Source: Rhabdothermincola sp037478855 (lineage in GTDB: Bacteria > Actinomycetota > Acidimicrobiia > Acidimicrobiales > Acidimicrobilacustridaceae). Taken from it: a stretch of 17,179 bases of DNA. The notes beneath the pieces were generated by a model, which had not been told where the DNA came from, did not search any database, and worked only from the letters and a program-made list of their open reading frames with translations. Where the stretch lies: contig JBBFLY010000063.1 of the NCBI GenBank assembly GCA_037478855.1, forward strand, positions 1-17,179, given 5' to 3'. The position numbers and the translations under genes are program-made. Positions 13,767 through 17,179 of this stretch are shown in pieces; positions within the stretch are counted from its first letter, which is position 1, and each line of letters starts with the position of its first letter.

Positions 13767-14939
13767 ATGACCGGGCATGACTCGGACGCGAACGCAATCG
13801 TCGACGTGGACGTGGTGGTCGTCGAGCCCGACCTGTTGTGGCGGGTCGAACAGGCGAACGAGCTGCGGCAGCTGAACACGGCCAGCACCTCGACCCTGCT
13901 CGAGGCCGCCAAGGTGCTCAACCCCCACACGGCATCGGTGGTGGTCATCGGCCCGCATGCCCTCGACGATGCGCTCGAACATCTCCCCACGTTCCGGGCG
14001 GCGTACCCCGCGGTGCGGCTCCTCGCCGTGCTCGACGAACTCGACCAGGCCGCGCTCAGCGCGCTGCGGGCGGGCATCCACGAGGTCGAGCCGAGCGACA
14101 GCGGCCCCAGCGCGATCGCCGAGCGTGCGACCGAGCTCCTCGAGCAGGCCCGCGCGCTCGGCGGAGGCGAGACCTCGTCGGCGTCGGCGTCACCGACCTC
14201 AAAGCCGGTGCTGGTCGTGGTCACGGGAGCCAAAGCGGGCGAAGGGGCGACGACCGTCGCGCTCGGCATGGCGCTCGCGGCCACCTCGACGGGGGCCGGC
14301 GCCAGCCACGGGATGCACAGCGACCTCTCGGGGCGCAGCTCGATCGGGCGGGTCCGCTGCGTGCTGCTCGAGGGTGACCCGGGCCTGGGTGACGTCGCGC
14401 TCCGACTCGGCATGCATCCGGCGGAGACCGAGGTGCTGGGCACGGAGCTGCCGAACCTGCGCCAGCTGATCCATCGACACCCCTCGACCGGCCTGCCGGT
14501 GCTGCTTCCGCCACGGCCGCTCGATCCGCTCACCCCGCTCAGCGCGGACACGTTGGCCGACCTGCTCGACGCGCTGGCGGACTGGACCGATCTGATCGTC
14601 GCCGACGTGCCCATCGGCCTGGTCTCCGAGGCCGGACTGGTGTCGACGGCCGACCACCTGCTGCTGGTGAGTCGGACGCCGCTGACCAGCATCAAGAACG
14701 CGAAGGTCATCGCCGACCTCTTCGCGCACGCGCCCACCATGCAGCTGGTCCTGAACCGGTTCGCGGAGGGTCCGCACGGCACGGTGCCCGACCCGCAGGA
14801 CATCTCCCACGCCGTCGGCCTGCCGATCGTCGCTGAGATCCCCCACGACCCCGAGCTGGCTCTCAGACCGACAGATGGCTCGCACGCGCTGCGGGAGGCG
14901 ATGGAGCGGCTCTCGACCCTCTGCTCCCGCCGGCGGTGA
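13767..14939 (+). CDS. CpaE/TadZ-like MinD/ParA-superfamily ATPase
   Basis: The 390-residue protein has an N-terminal receiver-like alpha/beta domain (about 12-128: VDVVVVEPD, ASVVVIGPHALDDAL, VRLLAVLDELDQAALSALRAG). A short Ser/Ala linker leads to a SIMIBI P-loop ATPase (146-390). Its P-loop is GAKAGEGATTVALGMA (154-169): the signature lysine is kept but the usual GK[ST] lysine is Ala, as in TadZ/CpaE-type proteins. Walker A' is LLEGDPGLGDVALRLG (D204) and Walker B is DLIVADVP (D280). NRFAEGP and VGLPIVAEIPHD match late MinD/ParA motifs. Such proteins place Tad pili or other complexes at cell poles, but no tad genes are here. ATG 13767 has no good ribosome site; GTG 13743 is an in-frame alternative. 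Its 3' end overlaps the convergent crtZ tail by 77 bp. Confidence 0.8.
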   Translation: MTGHDSDANAIVDVDVVVVEPDLLWRVEQANELRQLNTASTSTLLEAAKVLNPHTASVVVIGPHALDDALEHLPTFRAAYPAVRLLAVLDELDQAALSALRAGIHEVEPSDSGPSAIAERATELLEQARALGGGETSSASASPTSKPVLVVVTGAKAGEGATTVALGMALAATSTGAGASHGMHSDLSGRSSIGRVRCVLLEGDPGLGDVALRLGMHPAETEVLGTELPNLRQLIHRHPSTGLPVLLPPRPLDPLTPLSADTLADLLDALADWTDLIVADVPIGLVSEAGLVSTADHLLLVSRTPLTSIKNAKVIADLFAHAPTMQLVLNRFAEGPHGTVPDPQDISHAVGLPIVAEIPHDPELALRPTDGSHALREAMERLSTLCSRRR

Positions 14940-15349
14940 GAGGGAGCAGGAACCCGTAGGGCTCGCCGCCGTCGCGGTGGTGCTGCCGGTGCGCGGCCGC
15001 CAGTCGCTCCAGCACCGGGAGCTCCCGACGACGCCGCAGCAGCCGGCGGTGGGTGTAGAGGTCGTGCACCACGAGGTAGGCGAACCCGTAGGCGGTCACC
15101 CCGCTTCCCACCGGGAGCGCCACCGCGAACGCCGGCACGCTGAGGCCCAGCACCAGGACCGCGACCGTGATCGCGCCGAAGCAGAGGGGGAACAGGTCGT
15201 TGCGCTCGAAGCGCCCCCGGCGCGCTGTGGTGACTGGCGTGCCAGCCGATCGCCGGCCCGTGCATCAACCAGCGGTGCACGACGTAGGTGATCGGCTCCA
15301 TCAGCACGAAGCTCACCAGGGCGACCGTGAGGAACGTCCAGCCGGTCAC
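14863..15349 (-). CDS. crtZ: beta-carotene hydroxylase (CrtZ family), with one-base frameshift
   Basis: This di-iron fatty-acid-hydroxylase-type enzyme would hydroxylate beta-carotene to zeaxanthin in the membrane. GTG 15349 overlaps the crtYd stop as GTGA. The first 45 codons give MEPITYVVHRWLMHG and GWHASHHSAPG, then similarity moves to the next frame at a run of five G on the minus strand (15214-15218). Dropping one G gives a continuous 161-residue protein: HHSAPGRFERNDLFPLCFG, VVHDLYTHRRL, RLAAAHRQHHRDGGEPYGFL. All four CrtZ histidine clusters are then present: H25x4H30, H37xxHH41, H95x4H100 and H120xxHH124. Length fits the family. The homopolymer site makes a sequencing or assembly error likely; a true phase-variable or dead gene is the alternative. 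The C-terminal tail overlaps the ATPase gene on the other strand. Confidence 0.82.
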
Positions 15350-15669
15350 GGTCGGTCCTCGTGCGGCTCCGACGCACCGGCCCGCATCCACGACATCACC
15401 ACGAGAGTGAGCAGCGAGAACCCGAACGCGAAGTCCTCGACCGGGATGTCGAGGGGGAAGCGCCAACCAGTCCTCGCCGCCGGTGCGTAGAGCACGATCG
15501 GCGCGGAGAGCTTGGTGAGCCAGCCGTTGACCGGCACCATGAACGCCACGCAGATCCCGAGCGTGATCCAGTAGGGGATGCTGCGGAACACGCCCGTGCG
15601 CAGCACCCGGTGCTCGAGCACGATCACGGCGAGCACCGAGACGGCGGCGAGTGCCGTGTGCTCACCCAT
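15346..15669 (-). CDS. crtYd: lycopene beta-cyclase subunit CrtYd (lycopene cyclase domain)
   Basis: The 107-residue membrane protein is the second half of the heterodimeric carotenoid cyclase found in actinobacteria. It has about three transmembrane helices. The family motifs are PVNGWLTK (46-53) and IPVEDFAFGFSLL (75-87), the latter matching the PxE(E/D) motif also seen in CrtYc. ATG 15669 overlaps the crtYc stop by 8 nt and the stop overlaps crtZ by 4 nt, so the three are one operon. With CrtYc it would cyclise lycopene to beta-carotene (or another beta/epsilon product; the ring type cannot be fixed from sequence). Confidence 0.88.
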   Translation of the reverse strand: MGEHTALAAVSVLAVIVLEHRVLRTGVFRSIPYWITLGICVAFMVPVNGWLTKLSAPIVLYAPAARTGWRFPLDIPVEDFAFGFSLLTLVVMSWMRAGASEPHEDRP

Positions 15670-16060
15670 CGACGCGCGCTCCCGGATGACCGGCGTCGTG
15701 GGCTGTGCGTGCGCGCCGGCGACGTGCCCGGTGCAGCTGCACGGGGGTCGTGCCGGCGAGCAGGTTTCGGACCGCCTCGAAGGTCAGGAGCGCACAGAGG
15801 GGGATGACGATGAAGAACACGAGCTCTTCGATCGGCACCCCGAGAGGGAGCTCGACCCCGGTCGCGTAGCGACGATCGAACCACCAGTGCCCGCGGGCGA
15901 TCGCCAACGCGTCCCACAGGTAGAAGACCGCCACGACGGGCAGCAGGGTTCGGGCGAGCCGACGTGGGCGCCGGCAGATGCGGGCCCCGAAGAGGGGTTG
16001 GAGGGGGATGGTGAGGGCCACACACAGGCCCATGAGGATGAGGTACTCGAAGCGGTTCAT
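15662..16060 (-). CDS. crtYc: lycopene beta-cyclase subunit CrtYc (lycopene cyclase domain)
   Basis: The 132-residue membrane protein has three predicted helices (about 5-23, 38-55, 78-96). It carries the CrtYc signatures YLWDALAIARGHWWFD (47-62), TGVELPLGVPIEELVFFIVI (67-86) and LCALLTFEAVRN. It pairs with CrtYd to form the cyclase. The basic C-terminal tail (RARRRRARTAH) is probably cytoplasmic. ATG 16060 has no Shine-Dalgarno but overlaps, as ATGA, the stop of a 17-codon ORF that itself starts 8 nt after a good -10. Translation is therefore probably by coupling. It is the first cyclase gene of the crtYc-crtYd-crtZ operon; crtB and crtI are not beside it. Confidence 0.9.
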   Translation of the reverse strand: MNRFEYLILMGLCVALTIPLQPLFGARICRRPRRLARTLLPVVAVFYLWDALAIARGHWWFDRRYATGVELPLGVPIEELVFFIVIPLCALLTFEAVRNLLAGTTPVQLHRARRRRARTAHDAGHPGARVDG

Positions 16061-16110
16061 CGGTTGACGTTGACGGCTTCCTCGAACGGCGGGGCGATCA
16101 CGCGGAACAT
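16057..16110 (-). CDS. putative 17-residue leader peptide coupled to crtYc
   Basis: ATG 16110 opens a short frame, MFRVIAPPFEEAVNVNR, ending in a TGA that overlaps the crtYc ATG as ATGA. The -10 TAAAAT ends 8 nt before its ATG, so the mRNA would be leaderless and ribosomes starting here could reinitiate at crtYc, which lacks a ribosome site. The peptide has no recognisable motif. It is too short for codon statistics; the evidence is the arrangement alone. Confidence 0.45.
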   Translation of the reverse strand: MFRVIAPPFEEAVNVNR

Positions 16111-16118
16111 TTCGGCAG

Positions 16119-16134
16119 ATTTTAGCGCTAAATA
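16119..16134. promoter_or_regulatory. shared operator and back-to-back promoters of the crt locus
   Basis: TTTAGCGCTAAA (16121-16132) is a perfect 12-bp palindrome in an AT-rich island between divergent crtYc and crtE. The minus-strand -10 TAAAAT (16124-16119) and a plus-strand -10-like TAAATA (16129-16134) both overlap it, so one bound dimer could shut off both directions. The plus transcript then has AGGAG (16161-16165) 5 nt before the crtE ATG. The regulator is not in the window. Confidence 0.55.
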
Positions 16135-16170
16135 AGGAGACACGTCGCCGGGTGCAGAACAGGAGCCGTC

Positions 16171-17179
16171 ATGACCCTCACTCAGGCCCCGTCCCTCACC
16201 GCCCCACCGACGCCACCGACCCCGCCCACACCTGAGCTGACACCTGCGTCCACGACGCCGACCACCGGCCCCGCGACCGTCCCCGTCCCCGCCGCTGTCC
16301 GGCGGGCCGCCCAGAGGGTCGAGGACCGGCTCGGCCGGTACCTCGCCGAGCAGTACGCGCGCTGGAGCTGCTGCACGCCTTCGCGTTGGTGCACGACGAC
16401 GTGATGGACGGCTCGGTGACCCGCCGGGGTCGGGCCACCACCCACGTGCGCTTCGGGTTCCAGCACCAGCTCCTCCGCGGCCGCGGTGAGAGCGGACGGT
16501 TCGGGGAGAGCGTCGCGATCCTCGTGGGTGACCTCGCACACGTCTTCGCGGAGCAGCTCGCCGAACGTCTGCCCACAGCCGCCCGAGCACTCTGGCGGGA
16601 GATGCAGGTCGAGCTGGTCATGGGCCAGTACCTCGATGTGCTCCGCACCGTCCACGGGCGACCCGGCCGCGCGCAGGCTGATCGCATCGCGGTGCTGAAG
16701 TCCGGTCGCTACACGATCGAGCGACCCCTGCGGCTCGGCGCCACCCTCGCTGACGCGCCCTTCCCGGTCCAGGTGGCGCTCTCGGCCTACGGCCACGCGC
16801 TCGGCCTCGCCTTCCAGCTGCGCGACGACCTGCTCGGCGCGTTCGGGGAACCCGACACCCTCGGCAAGCCCGTGGGTGCGGATCTGCTCGACGGGAAGCC
16901 CACCCCGCTGCTGGCCCTCGCGCTCGAGCGCTCGAGCCCGGCTGATCGCCTCGTGCTCGACCGGGCCGGAGAACCGGGGCTCGACGAGTCGGGCGTGCGG
17001 GAGATCCAGGAGGTCCTGCGGCGCTGCGGTGCGGTGCAGGAGGTGGAGCAGCGCATCGAGCACGCGCTGGTCAAGGGCATCGCCGATTACATCGAGGCGG
17101 ACGTCGAGGAGGCCCGCCGCAAGTACGGTCATCCCCTGGCGGTCATCGAGGGCCCCCTCATGGCCGGGATGAACGTGGT
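16171..17179 (+). pseudogene. crtE: polyprenyl (geranylgeranyl) diphosphate synthase, internally deleted and frameshifted, fused at 3' end to metH-like sequence
   Basis: ATG 16171 has AGGAG 5 nt upstream. A Pro/Thr-rich N-terminus (TPPTPPTPPTPE) leads to AAQRVEDRLGRYLAEQYAR, the normal start of an actinobacterial trans-prenyl synthase. At about 16355-16362 the reading moves to another frame with LELLHAFALVHDDVMDG, so the block of roughly 50 residues that normally holds GGKRLRP is missing. The second frame is then intact: first Asp-rich motif HDDVMDG, GESVAILVGDLAHVF, MGQYLDV, LKSGRYTIERP, and the second Asp motif FQLRDDLLGAFGEPDT with GKPVGADL. The enzyme would make GGPP for carotenoids. From about 17061 the frame becomes MetH-like and runs off the edge. 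As written the gene cannot make a functional synthase. Confidence 0.8.
17061..17179 (+). other. MetH cobalamin-binding cap fragment in frame behind crtE
   Basis: The last 39 codons read HALVKGIADYIE, then DVEEARRKYGHPLAV and IEGPLMAGMNV. This closely matches the start of the cobalamin cap domain of E. coli-type methionine synthase MetH (where GPLMDGMNVVGDLFG follows). It does not resemble any prenyl synthase C-terminus. The join lies between about 17030 and 17061. The right edge cuts it off, so only this fragment can be seen. Confidence 0.65.

Noticed and set aside
13736..15200. Continuation of the crtZ N-terminal frame through the ATPase gene to give a 576-residue product.
   Set aside because: CrtZ similarity moves to the neighbouring frame at the G run. 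The continuing frame is the antisense shadow of the TadZ-like gene.
16057..16590. A longer 177-residue minus-strand frame ending at the crtYc start.
   Set aside because: Its upstream part is antisense to crtE and low-complexity. Only the last 17 codons, behind a good -10, are retained as a possible leader ORF.
16182..17132. Long minus-strand frame opposite crtE.
   Set aside because: The plus strand encodes the prenyl synthase motifs. The minus translation has only antisense-like Glu/His/Arg-rich text.
1..17179. tRNA, rRNA or insertion sequence genes.
   Set aside because: No cloverleaf with a GGTTCGAAT-type T arm, no rRNA core sequence, and no transposase motif or terminal inverted repeats were seen by eye on either strand.

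Overview
The window is about 70% GC. It looks like a chromosomal piece, or a whole short contig, from an actinobacterium, most likely class Acidimicrobiia. The pointers are GTG starts, long runs of 4-nt overlapping genes, several apparently leaderless promoters, an F420/flavin LLM-type oxidoreductase, and a protein carrying two copies of the PGWWxASDGxWYPP motif that I associate with Acidimicrobiia. This lineage call is inferred from sequence character, not from a search.

Layout. (1) 1-864, minus: a GNAT acetyltransferase followed by the start of a probable alpha/beta hydrolase that runs off the left edge. (2) 1013-1545, minus: a decayed secreted-protein gene (signal peptide, Calx-beta domain, RCC1-like piece) with an in-frame stop and a frameshift. 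(3) 1546-2034: non-coding, holding two identical 30-bp repeats with a 61-bp period, which looks like a minimal orphan type I-E CRISPR. (4) 2035-4132, minus: a TauE/SafE permease and an unknown single-pass surface protein. (5) 4198-9881, plus: a tightly overlapped operon, ABC1/UbiB kinase - bioA - exported alpha/beta hydrolase - bioF - bioD. (6) 10179-11450, plus: a protein with the Trp-rich motifs, a PH-like segment and SHOCT. (7) 11586-12722, minus: an LLM oxidoreductase behind a KstR-like palindrome. (8) 12778-13701, minus: a tail-anchored HEPN (Swt1-type) coiled-coil protein, divergent from (9) 13767-14939, plus: a CpaE/TadZ-like ATPase. (10) 14863-17179: a carotenoid locus, crtYc-crtYd-crtZ on minus, divergent from a crtE-like prenyl synthase on plus, with a palindromic operator between them.

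Pathways. The biotin genes cover KAPA synthesis (BioF), KAPA to DAPA (BioA/BioK type) and DAPA to dethiobiotin (BioD). bioB and the pimelate-module genes are not in the window. The carotenoid genes would make GGPP, cyclise lycopene to beta-carotene with a heterodimeric CrtYc/CrtYd cyclase, and hydroxylate it to zeaxanthin. No crtB or crtI is present.

Sequence integrity. Damage is concentrated at the two ends. crtZ has a one-base homopolymer frameshift. crtE lacks an internal block, changes frame, and then runs in frame into a MetH cobalamin-cap sequence at the right edge. The MetH join is more likely an assembly chimera or recombination junction than a working fusion. The most interesting items are the HEPN/TadZ-like divergent pair, the hydrolase inside the bio operon, the crt operator with a coupled 17-codon ORF, the KstR-like operator, and the repeated TAnnnT-(6-8 nt)-start arrangement.
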